Below, one piece after another: positions 55,701 through 64,000 of a stretch of DNA of 64,000 bases. Below the pieces are notes generated by a model. That model saw only the letters and a program-made list of their open reading frames with translations. It had not been told where the DNA came from and did not search any database. The DNA is from Liolophura sinensis. Its lineage: Eukaryota > Mollusca > Polyplacophora > Chitonida > Chitonidae. The stretch spans positions 28,715,732 to 28,779,731 of the forward strand of contig NC_088304.1 of the NCBI RefSeq assembly GCF_032854445.1, read 5' to 3'. Numbering within the stretch: the first letter of the stretch is position 1; every line of letters begins with the position of its first letter. The translations under genes were made by a program, and so were the position numbers.

Positions 55701-56394
55701 CAACGCAAACAGCAGACAGAAAAAGAATTCCACAAAAAATGGGTTAAAGGCAAAGAAGAAGCGAACCACAACATCAACAACAACGACATCAACTAAGGAT
55801 GCAGGCAAAGATAATTTCATGGAAACTGGCAAGAAACCGCTACGGTCCAGTTCCCAAATAAACACAGATTCCAGAAAGTCAAGGTCTAAGTCATGCACAT
55901 CCAGAAACAAAAAAGTCAAGAACAAAACAGATAGTAAAGAAACTGTTTGGGCTTTTACGGGTAAGTGTCAAACACGTGTACAAAACCACAGGCTAAATCA
56001 TAGAGCACAGGCCCCAGCACGATTAACTCAGGCCAGCATCGGTCCAGCAAACTCGTACATGAGCAAGGAATGGCTGTCCAAGACAATGACGCGAATCCTT
56101 GAGAAAAGGCAACATGGCGGAAAGCAAACCCAGCCAGAAGCAAATCGAACAGAGGAGCCACAGCATGAAACGCTGATCCCATGGTACGCCCAGCGAGAAG
56201 ACGAACTGTCCGACGAAGAGGACGGAGTATTAGTAGATGAGACCTTGTACGGGAATCAGAGCACGTTGTACCAGACCAAAGGGAGGTCACTCTTGATGAC
56301 GTCTGGCCTCAAACATCAGCAGGGGAGTATGAATCCTAGCACATCGACAACCCTTGGCAGTACCAGAGCAACACCACTCTGTGGCTCTAGATAA
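28531..56394 (+). CDS. PPM1E: PPM1E/PPM1F-type (POPX) PP2C phosphatase; 7 exons, frameshift in exon 2
   Basis: Exons 28531-28715, 47949-48092, 48771-48970, 50698-50886, 51805-51948, 54273-54366 and 55199-56394. All phases agree, to 716 codons plus stop, if one base is dropped from the CCCC run at 47981-47984. PPM1E/POPX1 and PPM1F/POPX2 are Mg/Mn-dependent Ser/Thr phosphatases that counter PAK and CaMK kinases. Seen (corrected numbering): [15 protein letters not shown] near 48-62, as in PPM1E; RRKMED 156-161; YDGHGG with D188; SGTT 243-246; GDS with D264; SRAIGD 315-320; CDGVWD with D350; TDN with D394. All PP2C metal-binding acidic positions are present. The tail (about 405-716) is Lys/Ser/Thr-rich, with a basic stretch around 500-520, and is PPM1E-like in length. 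Choice between PPM1E and PPM1F is uncertain; invertebrates often have one co-orthologue. Confidence 0.88.
32377..32541 (+). mobile_element. SINE family A, 3' half
   Basis: Starts inside the body (CCGGCCGTACGTTGGAAGG), runs through CCACCATAATGATG and TATTCTTGAGTACGGCGTAA to a TAAATAAATAAATA tail. Confidence 0.8.
33313..33535. mobile_element. MITE-like element
   Basis: Left end CTCTAATTCCTCAACCTTTT; right end AAAAGGTTGAAGAATTACAG, inverted. About 220 bases, no coding capacity. Inside: TAATTTATGCACATTTATAA. Confidence 0.65.
33790..34712. repeat. Irregular CAYACATYCAGACAT-type array
   Basis: About 0.9 kb of interleaved hexamer-like units (ACACATCC, AGACATTC, ACACATTC). The strand is almost free of G apart from CAGACA, giving strong strand asymmetry. 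All three plus frames are open for long distances (up to 360 codons) as His/Thr/Ser/Ile-rich text; not treated as genes. Confidence 0.93.
34937..35166. mobile_element. MITE-like element, most complete copy
   Basis: Ends GTTACTGTAAATCTTCAACC and GGTTGAAAACGTTGAAGAAT...GGGTAAC form a roughly 30-bp terminal inverted repeat with few mismatches. Length 230 bases. Confidence 0.75.
36247..36600 (+). mobile_element. SINE family C
   Basis: tRNA-like head GGTGGCCTAATGGTTAGAGC with GGATCAAACCAGG as B-box-like part; body GTCAGCATAATGTGATTGGG; 3' part CTTCGTCATCAGATGAC and TGATGAGTACAACAT. It shares body and 3' part with family B. Confidence 0.8.
37085..38935. repeat. 55-bp minisatellite, about 33 units
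   Basis: Unit contains GACAACTGTCCACTGCCTGT and CTGTTAACATTGTGTGTGAT. The first units are degenerate and the central ones nearly identical (about 38100-38400). Some units carry one extra G (56 bases). Contains the palindrome GTTAAC in every unit. Confidence 0.96.
39655..39740. mobile_element. SINE-like fragment that leads into the 71-bp array
   Basis: CAGTCAGGTTTATAGACAGA and GGAAACTGGATAGCCC match the body of the element at 22150-22330. The sequence continues without a break into the first unit of the array that follows. Confidence 0.5.
39695..41930. repeat. 71-bp minisatellite, 31 units, with higher-order structure
   Basis: Unit contains AAACCCTAAACCTGCATCAC and ATAAGCCACAGGCTATGCTA. Variants differ in GATAAACCTTCTGAC versus GACAAACCTGATGAC, CTATAAG versus CCATAAG and TATATGT versus TATACGT. 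A block of seven units (497 bases) starting near 40797 repeats near 41294 with the same order of variants. One unit near 40290 lacks CCCTAAA. Confidence 0.96.
42340..43550. repeat. 62-bp minisatellite, about 19 units
   Basis: Unit contains TTAGAGTTAAGTGTGAGATA and GGCAAGGCCCCAACATCACC. Variants: GATCCCGGG/GATCCTGGG/GATCCCAGGG, and an inserted CATGTA in at least two units. Begins 410 bases after the 71-bp array and is unrelated to it. Confidence 0.96.
43685..44448 (-). other. Unrecognised protein-like open stretches inside intron 1
   Basis: On the minus strand, one frame from about 44065 reads through [20 protein letters not shown] and [20 protein letters not shown], meets a single TGA, and stays open as [20 protein letters not shown] to 43685. 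Another open stretch (44448-44200) precedes it. The residue mix looks more protein-like than chance, but I cannot name a family. It may be a decayed gene or element fragment. Confidence 0.25.
44697..44907. mobile_element. MITE-like element
   Basis: Left end CTGTAACTCTTCAACCTTTT; right end GCTGAGGAATGAGTTTACA. The inside (GTGTGCATAAATTGCACTGA, AGTTTTGTCTCTAAAATCAA) closely matches the copy at 61101-61264. Confidence 0.6.
45619..45889 (+). mobile_element. SINE family A, full length, with target duplication
   Basis: Head GGGCCTCCGTGGCTCAGTTG, B-box-like GAGTTCAAGTCCAGC, body GGTTTCCCCCGGGCTCTGCC and CACCATAATGCTGGCC, and an AAATAAATAAATA tail. Flanked on both sides by TATTGTGATGTC, a clear target-site duplication. 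Best reference copy of the family here. Confidence 0.92.
46031..46370 (+). mobile_element. SINE family C
   Basis: Head GGTGGCCTAATGGTTAGAGT, then GGATCAAACCCAGGCTGGGT, body GTCAGTATAATGTGAGACTG and a 3' part CTCCTCATCATGTAACTGG. Same family as 36247-36600. Confidence 0.82.
47084..47240. mobile_element. MITE-like element, one end missing
   Basis: Internal text (AATAATTTGCATAGTTTTAT, GTGTGCATAAATTTCATTGA) and the right end AGTTGAAGATTTACAGC match the family; the left inverted end is absent. Confidence 0.5.
47949..48092 (+). CDS. PPM1E: PP2C phosphatase exon 2, with a one-base frameshift
   Basis: From TTTCCAG|TAAATG to CCAC|GTAAGC. The first part reads [12 protein letters not shown], matching YNCPSFLAAALA of PPM1E, then hits TGA TGA. 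From the next frame it reads [20 protein letters not shown], matching RATSDEVLQSDLS. One extra C in the run at 47981-47984 explains both, and the exon then ends in the phase needed by exon 3. Confidence 0.8.
48771..48970 (+). CDS. PPM1E: PP2C phosphatase exon 3
   Basis: From TTGACAG|AGATTG to CAAG|GTCAGC. It encodes [20 protein letters not shown], then [15 protein letters not shown], the first PP2C motif, through FKLK. Phase 1 in, 0 out. Confidence 0.92.
49137..49725. mobile_element. MITE-like element split by a SINE
   Basis: Left end CCCTGATTCTTCAACCTTTT at 49139-49158, then SINE family B, then the MITE inside resumes at 49530 (CCACCTCTGCGACCCATATA, TTTTATAAAGCTTCCTTATT). The right end is not clear. 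Confidence 0.65.
49164..49529 (+). mobile_element. SINE family B, full length, nested in the MITE
   Basis: Head GGCCCGGATAGCACAGTTGT, GATCCAGGATCAATCC, body GACCCGTATCAGTATAATGG, 3' part CCTTCGTCGTCATATGACTG and GTACGACGTTAAACCCCAAG, and a (CACT)n tail. Flanked by the 15-base duplication TCAACCTTTTCAACC (49149-49163 and 49530-49544). Confidence 0.92.
50125..50697 (+). repeat. 78-bp tandem copies of the phosphatase exon 4 acceptor region
   Basis: About seven copies in front of the real exon. Each has TTTCTCCAG|GGTTTCCCCAG, 42 exon-like bases ([14 protein letters not shown]) and 36 intron-like bases (TGTTCAAATCTCCTGTTG). Acceptor variants: CTAG near 50228, CCGG near 50541. The copies end after the DGH of the PP2C DGHGG motif. 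Confidence 0.93.
50698..50886 (+). CDS. PPM1E: PP2C phosphatase exon 4
   Basis: Sixty-three whole codons from TCTCCAG|GGTTTC to GGGAG|GTAAGT. It encodes [20 protein letters not shown], then [15 protein letters not shown], with the DGHGG metal site. Confidence 0.93.
51245..51496 (-). mobile_element. SINE family A, reverse, left arm of an inverted pair
   Basis: TTTATTTATTTGATTGGTGT tail, CATTATGGTGGGAGGAAACC body, and a GGTCATTACGCTGCGCTA head end; the last head bases are missing. Directly faces the next element. Confidence 0.87.
51500..51772 (+). mobile_element. Divergent SINE family A, right arm of an inverted pair
   Basis: Contains GAGTTCAAGTGCAGCTCATG, TTTCCCCTGGGCTCTGC, CTGGCGGGCATCGTATAAGT and a CAAATAAATAAATCAATC tail. 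Ends 32 bases before phosphatase exon 5. Confidence 0.75.
51805..51948 (+). CDS. PPM1E: PP2C phosphatase exon 5
   Basis: Forty-eight whole codons from CTGTCAG|GGATTG to GAGAG|GTAAGA. It encodes [48 protein letters not shown]. Confidence 0.93.
52205..52358 (-). mobile_element. SINE family A, 3' part, reverse
   Basis: TTTATTTATTTGATTGGTGT, GAAGAATATTTCACTTGTAT, CCAGCATTATGGCGGGAGAA, then ends at the body. Confidence 0.8.
52640..54000. repeat. 43-bp pyrimidine-rich minisatellite, about 31 units
   Basis: Unit contains TACACCCACCCCTACTACCT and CCCATCCCCAGTGTGATTTA. It fills most of phosphatase intron 5 and ends 272 bases before exon 6. The unit pairs a C/T-rich run with CAG, so each unit looks like a 3' splice site. 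Two alternating types (CTACCCATCC/ATTTATATA and CTCTCCATCC/AGTTATTTA) are mixed, with a long duplicated block around 53386-53600 and 53601-53820. Confidence 0.95.
54273..54366 (+). CDS. PPM1E: PP2C phosphatase exon 6
   Basis: From CTTTAAG|GATGAG to AATAG|GTAAAT. It encodes [20 protein letters not shown] and [11 protein letters not shown]. Phase 0 in, 1 out. Confidence 0.92.
54990..55137 (-). mobile_element. SINE family A, 3' part, reverse
   Basis: TTATTTATTTATTTGATTGG, CATACTCAAGAATATTATTG, CCAGCATTATGGTG, then ends. It lies 61 bases before phosphatase exon 7. Confidence 0.75.
55199..56394 (+). CDS. PPM1E: PP2C phosphatase exon 7 (terminal)
   Basis: From TGTACAG|GTGACA to the TAA at 56392-56394. 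It encodes the last motifs ([21 protein letters not shown]), then a Ser/Lys/Thr-rich tail and an acidic patch ([11 protein letters not shown]). A consensus donor ACGG|GTAAGT lies inside it at 55960/55961, so a shorter spliced form is possible. Confidence 0.9.
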
Positions 56395-57176
56395 TTGGAA
56401 TTTGCTTTACCATCTGAACTATTACTGTATCGAAGCTTGCATGTGGTCTTCTGTATGTCTGCGTGTGTGTGTGGCACATGTATGGAATCTTGTTGTTGAT
56501 GTTGTTGTTGTTGTTATTGTAACATTCTGTTTACAGGCAGCTGTATTCTGGTCATAGTCTTCGATATTTTACCTATAATTTTTTGTGTCTCTTCCCCCAT
56601 ATTTATACTCTTGTTGTGTCCTTGTGTTATCTTCAATCACTTGTGAACTTGTACTCTCATCAATATATTTATTGCAGTGTGTTTATTGACACTACAAAGA
56701 TGCCAATTTTTATATTTAACTACACGGAAACGTCAACTTCTGCTACAAGGAAAGACCAAAAATGAATGAACGTTTTTTTTTTTTGTTGTTTTCTTTCTCC
56801 CCACTATTGCCCATGGATACTTTTTTCACCACCTGTGAAATTTGGGCCTATTCAGGACTCTTTTTATAGCCCAAATGTCATTTTATTAGAATAAACAATC
56901 AAGTGCATCTGGTTTGTTGCCCAATTTGGGCAAGAATAAGATTTAATCTGTTGCTTATGTATATGTTCTCCAAAGCATGAAGTAGTTGACATATTGTAAT
57001 GAAACGAAATTTGTTCAAGACAACAAAACTGTGTAAGTGGATGGGCTTTTCTTATCTTCACAATGAGTTGATGCAAATGGCCTACATGCCCTTCGTTATA
57101 GAACTGTGTGGCCATATTCTCAAAGGCCCATAGAACATATGCATATGGAACTCCCAAGGGCATGCATTGCCCACAG
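56395..57176. other. Phosphatase 3' region
   Basis: Presumed 3' untranslated region. An AATAAA at about 56890-56895 is a candidate polyadenylation signal, some 500 bases after the stop. A TTG trinucleotide run lies near 56492-56515. Confidence 0.4.
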
Positions 57177-57177
57177 A

Positions 57178-57316
57178 GCTTACAGACTGCCATGGTACAC
57201 ATAGGTGAATTCTTGTATGTCTGCTTACAGACTGCCATGGTACATGTAGGTGAACTCTTGTATGTCTGCTTACAGACTGCCATGGTACACATAGGTGAAT
57301 TCTTGTATCTCTGCTG
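57178..57316. repeat. 45-bp repeat, 3 units
   Basis: TACAGACTGCCATGGTACAC plus GGTGAATTCTTGTATGTCTG, starts 57181, 57226 and 57271. Each unit carries CTGCTTACAG, which resembles a 3' splice site. Confidence 0.9.
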
Positions 57317-60300
57317 AAGGTAATGTGTGAAACCAGCCTCATGATTTTAATGTACATTTTTTTATATAGATTGTGTGCTTTTGTTTTTAGTGCTTTTCAG
57401 TGAATTCTCATTTTAATTATAGTTACAATGTACTTTATGTACGTGTATGTGTGTTATTGGAAGGATGACGATGTTGCACAAGCCGTAGGGTTTTTATGTT
57501 ACCTTCAGTCAAAATGCTTGTAAAACTCACGACAATGCACAAATCTGCAAACCCACAAACAAAGGAGCAATACATATACAGTGTAAGCCTGGTTACCGAG
57601 TAGACTGCCACTACCTCACCTCTAGCCTGACAGAGGTTTGCAGGTGGCACGATTGCGTGAAACTGAATGAAAGTTTCACTCATCTGGTCTCTGTATGTAG
57701 ATTATATCTACAAACCACACTAAGACTAACTTTTTCATCTCGGCCCAGTTTCACAGGGTGGTGTATGACCTTTTTCTCCGTACATTTGTCACACTATATT
57801 TTGTACGTCGCTATTACCGTACCATTATCCTATGCGTGCGATTATCGTACATGTACGACATCTTTGTGAAACTGAGCTGATGTGTGTAAGGTAGATAGTG
57901 AAATGCTAGAAGGCCATTACAGGTGTGCTACTAGTGATCCAGTGGCCTGCTATGAGTGTGCTGGTTGTAAACTAGTGTGCCAAAATGACTAAGGCCTTCA
58001 GTCTGTGTGGTACTGTGCAGTGAGATCACTCCTGTACCGTGGGCAATCACCAGGCAGGTCATCAAAAGCAGTGCACTGTAAAGAAATACTATCTTGAAAG
58101 GAGTTTGTGAGACTTCTTATTCAAAGTCATTGTTTCATTTATATAAATGTAGTTGTTTGAGTACAAATACATGTATACATGCAGTGGTTCGGAAGCCATT
58201 CCATACATGTAGTGCACACTGGTAGGCTGGCTTTTCCATAGATACACGTACATTTCAGATATGAAGTTAGTACTGTTGTAGGTATGACTATGTTACTCTG
58301 AAATTGAAAGAGGTTGAAGGGACTGTTGATTAAAATTAGCTCATGTGCATGTATATTAATTAGTATGATTACCATGTTATTGTTGTTTCTAGTTGGAGGG
58401 GCCACTCAATATTTAAAATGACCAAAAAGTTAAATCTGAAAGATTCCTATAAACCTATATCACCTCAGTCATTCAACTGACAGTTGAGCTTTCAGTTTGT
58501 TAAATTTATATTTAATTTTAATATCTCTGTTTTGTGTGAGTATATATGTATTTAAGCTTCCCCTGTTCACTACAATGTCACTCACAGATAAAACATGCTG
58601 TTTTCTAGTACATTTCTTTTCATGTGAGGCGTACCGTAAACATTTTACATTACGTGTAATTCAATTTTAACACTGGAATTTCTCTTGACAGACTTTCCAC
58701 TTTGAAATGAGTGGTTTTAATCCCTGAATGAAGACATGAGATATTGAAAATGACATTAGAAAAAAAGATTCAAATAGGCTTATTTATTCAAATAAAGCCA
58801 AATATCACTTTTCGTATGTTAAAAAAGATTGGTTATTCATAAAAACAAGGTAGAAAACAAAATTAATGTTCTGCGTATATCTTTACATTTACGTGTACCT
58901 TAGTACGGTATAAAGTACGAAACTGAAGGCTGGTTTAACACTGAACATTGCATTGACCTACACCTATTTTCAGGTCATTTCTCCAAAAAGGTCTATTGCA
59001 GCCAAAGATTACATGTGAGTATAGAAACATTCAGTTATGCTACAATATTATGTGCCAAATGTAACAACAATCCCAACCATTTTTTCTGTGTTCAGTGTGG
59101 TGTCTCTGGATTTTATGTCATGAAGTTTTATTTATTTTTTATATTATATCACAGTTAGCAAAGATGTTTTTTTATATTGTTGATATTCCTACGTCTGGGT
59201 CTTCATGGAGTAAGGACCAATCTTAAGCACATTTCCTCTTGTTGTATACTTACTTTTAATTCCAAGTGTCTATGAATGAAAAACCGATACCTTGTATAAA
59301 GAAAGAGATAAAGATTTCTTAAAGGAATGCCGGATTAATTCTGATTGGCTGGTACAAGAGATTTGCAAGTCCAAGCCATGCCTAGGGTAAGCGAAATTTG
59401 GGGTATCCAGATTTATTCAAGCGTGACCAAAGCTGGAGGGATTAACCCAGGAAACCCAGTCTCCACTGTTTGCCAATCAGTGTCGATCCTGGATTCCTTT
59501 AAAACTCAAAACGACAAATCAATACGAAATCAAGGAAAGTTGTGAGTTTTAAAGAGAAACTTGCAAAATGTTTAGTTTACTTTATACAGGGCAGACAAAA
59601 CTTCAAGACGACTTTGTATTTATTCTTCTGTCTCTTGAAATTGCATAAATATTTACCATGTTACCTCAGAACAGATCAAATTCCACTGGATGTACATATT
59701 TGAGAATTATTGGGAGGTGGGAAATCCATATAGGAAGTGTTACATAACTGTTCAACAGGGACACAAGCAAGAAAGAGATGTCATACAAATATTCAGAATT
59801 GGCATTTTGAGTGTCATTTTATTGTAAGACTGAGAATAACTTGCACAGTTCTTTCATTTTTCATTTATTTTTATAGTCCTATTTACTGGATCCTCTCTGC
59901 TCTAACTGGCTTTCTAGCATCAACTAAGAAATGAAAGTCAGTAAGACCATCAAGGTCACTTGTTTCCCTTTGTCACTGCATGACAATATGGTTACTTGCT
60001 TCAGCTGTGCATGTATACCGGCCTCACAATTCAGTCACACCACACCCCCAAACCACATCCTCCTCAAACCACACACCCAAACTGCACACCTAAACCACAC
60101 ACACAAACTACACACACAAACCACACCCACACACCCAAACCACACGCCCAACCACACATCCAAACTGCACACCCAGACTGCACACCCAAACCACTTCACA
60201 ATTCTACCTATATTATCTCACTCAACCGTCTCCCAACCCCACCTGCCCCACCACCATTTGTTAAGTGTATATGTATGTTAATTAGGTCAGTAATTTTTTT

Positions 60301-60690
60301 GTGTAAGTTGTTTGTATATATCTGGTTATATGTACATTGTGTTAAGTCAACACAGAAGCCAAAAAAATAAAAATACTGAAAAAATGTAAGGTAAGCATGA
60401 GGAAAACAAAATACCTGTATACATACATGTGTAGACACAGCAGATGTGTTGATGTGTTTAGGTCAGTATAATCAAAACATACACCCCTAAATAACATATC
60501 CCATCCAGTGTCAATTTCACCAGCAATAATGTTTTTGATGATATTGAGTAGATAATATGTAAATATACCTATATACATGTACTTATATGTCATTTCTTTA
60601 TAATTTCAGTATGACGGTGTACACATACATGTGTGTAATTGTGTATATACTGTAAATGTACAGTTTTTGGCATCCATTTTAATTACCTCT
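57317..60690. other. Intergenic, no gene recognised
   Basis: AT-rich DNA. A CA-rich tract (CACACACCCAAACTGCACAC type) lies at about 60030-60195. Open frames here are short or biased by that tract. Confidence 0.45.
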
Positions 60691-61010
60691 AAACACCAGA
60701 TTAGGGCTTGCTTGCACATGTGACTTCTGCAAATGAAAGCATTCTCTTTTAGTTTGGATGACCTTCAGACAATGACCTTGACATGTATCATAGAGGCTGA
60801 ACGGTTCAAAGCGCATGTTGAGCTTATTATATGTCTGTATTACTTGTGCAGTACAGGAACACCAGATTAGGGCTTGCTTGTTCATGTGACCGCTGCAAAT
60901 TAAATGTATTGTGGAGGCTGAACGGTTCAATTTTAATTGTCTTTGATCTTGGATGACCTTCAGGCAATGACCTTGAGACTTATCATGAATTTTTAACAGG
61001 TTAAAGGGCA
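60690..61010. repeat. Two imperfect 165-bp tandem copies
   Basis: AACACCAGATTAGGGCTTGC occurs near 60694 and 60859, GAGGCTGAACGGTTCAA at about 60794 and 60916, and ATGACCTTCAG about 60758 and 60953. The copies have diverged and differ in spacing. Confidence 0.7.
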
Positions 61011-61100
61011 TGTTGGGCCATTGTGGTCTCAGATGGTATTTATATGTTATAATATATGTTATGTTTAGGTCATATTGTACATTTATACAAGTATTGTGTA

Positions 61101-61264
61101 CTGTAATTCTGAAGGCGTTGATTGACAAATTGTACTTTTTCTGAAGCCCTGAATCTGGCCAATCCAGCCAATGTAGTTTTGTCTCTAAAGTCAAAGTAAA
61201 AATTTGCATAAATTGCATTGAAAGTTGTTCTTTCATATGCAGAAAGGTTGAGGAATGAGAGTAT
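61101..61264. mobile_element. MITE-like element
   Basis: Inside text AGTTTTGTCTCTAAAGTCAA and TTGCATAAATTGCATTGAAA matches 44697-44907; right end AGAAAGGTTGAGGAATGAGA. The left end is degraded (CTGTAATTCTGAAGGCGTTG). Confidence 0.55.
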
Positions 61265-61639
61265 GTGCAAAGCTTCACATGTGGCTCTTTTGATTAAATT
61301 ATTAGATGACATAACTTGGCCACATATTATGTACAACATTTATGTACATTTAACGCCTGGATTCATTGTAGGTGCTTGCATGCACCTTTTACGTATTTAT
61401 TTGTTTCTTTTTTTTGTATTAAATGAAAAACCTGTAATAAATACAACAAACTGTTCGGAGGTCAAGAGGAACGTTTTTTTAGGATGATGTAAATGACTGC
61501 TATGACCAACCAAATAATTCAGCCATTATAGTTTGTGAGAATCTACCTGTACAGCTTACATTTGTTCTATGATCTCAGACCATATGCTTATGTGATTGTA
61601 TTGGAATTCGTGTTCAGCTTCCAAAATTTTGGTAATTTT

Positions 61640-61985
61640 GGTTATGGTCTCTTATGCTCAGCTTCCATCAAACATCCACCATGGCCTTGGTGTGTGTGTA
61701 TCAGATGCTTATGTTTTGCTTATGTTCTCACATGTTTAGCTTCCATCAAATATTCAGTATAGCCTTTGTGTACGCTTGTGTTTTGCTTGTGTTCTCACAT
61801 GTTTAGCTTCCATCAAATATTCAGTATAGCCTTTGTGTACGCTTGTGTTTTGCTTACGGTCACAGATTTTCCGCTTCCATCAAACATCCAGTATGGCATG
61901 AGTTTGTGTACACGTGCATCAGTAGCCTGTGTTTTATGTGTGGAAGTAGATTTTCAACTTCCATCAAACATTTTTAGTATGGCCT
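61640..61985. repeat. About 69-bp degenerate repeat, 4-5 units
   Basis: Unit contains AGCTTCCATCAAATATTCAG, TAGCCTTTGTGTACGCTTGT and GTTCTCACATGTTTAGC. The middle units are nearly identical; the outer ones have drifted. Confidence 0.8.
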
Positions 61986-62041
61986 CACTACATGAACAGA
62001 TTTTACTAACGTATACATACATACACGTATGTGATCTCTGT

Positions 62042-62400
62042 ACTTTGTAATGTGGAACACACATTCTCCCTGCTCTGTTGTCTGTACATCTGTATGTAAA
62101 GTGGAACACACATTCACCCCACTCTGCTGCCTGTACATCTGTATGTAAAGTGGAACACACATTTACCCCACTCTGTTGCCTGTACATCGGTATGTAAAGT
62201 GGAACACACATTTACCCCACTCTGCTGCCTGTACATCTGTATGTAAAGTGGAACACACATTTACCCCACTCTGCTGCCTGTACATCTGTATGTAAAATGG
62301 AACACACATTTACCCCACTCTGCTGCCTGTACATCTGTATGTAATGTGGAACACACATTCACCACGCTCTGCTGCCTGTATTTTGTAGTAAGTAGTGTGG
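62042..62400. repeat. 49-bp minisatellite, about 7 units
   Basis: Unit contains GTGGAACACACATTTACCCC and CTGCTGCCTGTACATCTGTA. Starts 62101 and 62150 give the period. Confidence 0.93.
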
Positions 62401-62564
62401 AACACCAGTGGTCACCGGTGTGATATATATTCATACATGTGGTTGTATTTTATCTGCAATGTGCTGGTGTTAATGTGGATGTAGCCCTACAGGCCAATGT
62501 GTATGTGATAGTACTGTAATTACTTGTACATTAACCAGCATGGTACGGTGCATGTATGTATAAA

Positions 62565-64000
62565 GTTTTCTGTGTCAGACAGTATGTGACCAGTGTGTCA
62601 GTCAGTATGTGACCACTGTGTCAGTCAGTGTGTGACCAGTGTGTCAGTCAGTGTGTGACCACTGTGTCTGTCAGTGTGTGACCACTATATCAGTCAGTAT
62701 GTGACCTCTGTGTCAGTCAGCGTGTGAGCACTGTGTCAGTCAGTATGTGATCACTGTGTCAGTCAGTGTGTGACCACTGTGTCAGTCAGTGTGTCAGTCA
62801 GTATGTGACCACTGTGTCAGTCAGTATGTGACCACTGTGTCAGTCAGTATGTGACCTCTGTGTCAATCAGTGTGTGACCACTGTGTCAGTCAGTATGTGA
62901 CCACTGTGTCAGTCAGTATGTGACCTCTGTGTCAGTCAGTTTGTGACCACTGTGTCAGTCAGTATGTGACCGCTGTGTCAGTCAGTGTGTGACCAGTGTG
63001 TCAGTCAGTGTGTGACCACTGTGTCAGTCAGTATGTGACCACTGTGTCAGTCAGTATGTGAGCACTGTGTCAGTCAATATGTGACCACTGTGTCAGTCAG
63101 TATGTGACCTCTGTGTCAATCAGTGTGTGACCACTGTGTCAGTCAGTATGTGACCACTGTGTCAGTCAGTGTGTGACCACTGTGTCAGTCAGTGTGTCAA
63201 TCAGTGTGTGACCACTGTGTCAGTCAGTATGTGACCAGTGTGTCAGTCAGTATGTGACCACTGTGTCAGTCAGTGTGTGACCAGTGTGTCAATCAGTGTG
63301 TGACCACTGTGTCAGTCAGTATGTGACCACTGTGTCAGTCAGTATGTGACCACTGTGTCAGTCAGTGTGTGACCAGTGTGTCAATCAGTGTGTGACCACT
63401 GTGTCAGTCAGTATGTGACCACGGTGTCAGTCAGTATGTGACCACGGTGTCAGTCAGTATGTGACCACGGTGTCAGTCAGTATGTGACCATGGTGTCAAT
63501 TAGTGTGTGACCACTGTGTCAGTCAGTGTGTGACCACGGTGTCAATCAGTGTGTGACCACTGTGTCAGTCATTATGTGACCACTGTGTCAGTCAGCGTGT
63601 GACCTCTGTGTCAGTCATTATGTGACCAGTGTGTCAGTCATTGTGTGACCAGTGTGTCAGTGAGTATGTGACCTCTGTGTCAGTCAGTATGTGACCACTG
63701 CGTCAGTCAGTGTGTGACCACTGTGTCAGTCAGTGTGTGGCCAGTTTGTCAGTCAGTGTGTGACCACTGTGTCAGTCAGTATGTTACCACTGCGTCTGTC
63801 ATTGTGTGACCACTGCGTCAGTCAGTGTGTGACCAGTGTCAGTCAGTATGTGACCACTATGTCAGTCAGTATGTGACCACTGTGTCAGTCAGTGTGTGAC
63901 TTCTGTGTCAGTCAGTTTGTGACCACTGTGTCAGTCAGTATGTGACCACGGTGTCAGTGTGTGAGCACTGTGTCAGTCAGTGTGTGACCACTGTGTCAGC
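62565..64000. repeat. 23-bp minisatellite, about 60 units, cut by the window end
   Basis: Unit CACTGTGTCAGTCAGTATGT plus GAC, with variants CACGG, CAGTG, CTCTG and GTGTGTGAC. Occasional units are shortened by about 11 bases (CAGTCAGTGTGTCAGTC). True length unknown. Confidence 0.95.

Noticed and set aside
55272-55925. 217-codon minus-strand frame opposite exon 7
   Set aside because: Antisense shadow of the Lys/Ser-rich tail, which gives Phe/Leu-rich text on the other strand.
60679-61278. 199-codon minus-strand frame
   Set aside because: It runs over a degenerate tandem duplication and into a MITE-like element; not protein-like beyond that.

Overview
The window is animal nuclear DNA. Three multi-exon genes with GT-AG introns (and one apparent GC-AG intron) can be rebuilt exon by exon. 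The rest is intron and intergenic DNA filled with tandem repeats and short interspersed elements. Several tRNA-headed SINEs, with AAATAAATA or CACTCACTCACT tails, look like elements I associate with mollusc, especially bivalve, genomes. A lophotrochozoan, probably a bivalve, is my best guess; it is not proven from the sequence.

Layout. 1-345: a SINE whose inner part has become a 57-bp minisatellite. 1141-1380: a broken THAP zinc-finger remnant. 2869-12111 (+): CFAP119/CCDC189, a DUF4464 cilium and flagellum protein, ten exons, 320 codons, with an RFX X-box-like site about 90 bases before the ATG. 12112-16131: the gap between two convergent genes, with 50-bp and 47-bp arrays. 24831-16132 (-): RAD51C, the homologous-recombination ATPase, six exons found (331 codons), last short exon not found. 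25385-26140: a 60-bp array upstream of RAD51C. 28531-56394 (+): a PP2C-family phosphatase of the PPM1E/PPM1F (POPX) type, seven exons, 716 codons after allowing for one extra base in exon 2; its first intron is 19 kb and holds four large repeat blocks. 56395-64000: no gene recognised, five more repeat tracts, the last (23-bp units) running off the window end.

The three genes are unrelated in function (cilium, DNA repair, signalling phosphatase) and there is no sign that they work together.

The most notable observations are: (1) in both RAD51C and the phosphatase, a segment spanning a 3' splice site and the first codons of the next exon has been tandemly copied, leaving rows of decoy acceptors in front of the real exon; (2) roughly a quarter of the window is minisatellite, in about sixteen unrelated families, at least two of which seem to start inside a transposable element; (3) a one-base frameshift in a CCCC run of phosphatase exon 2, supported independently by splice phase; (4) a SINE inserted into a MITE-like element with a 15-bp target duplication; (5) two SINE families with different tRNA-like heads but a common body. 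No new enzymatic or defence system is visible.
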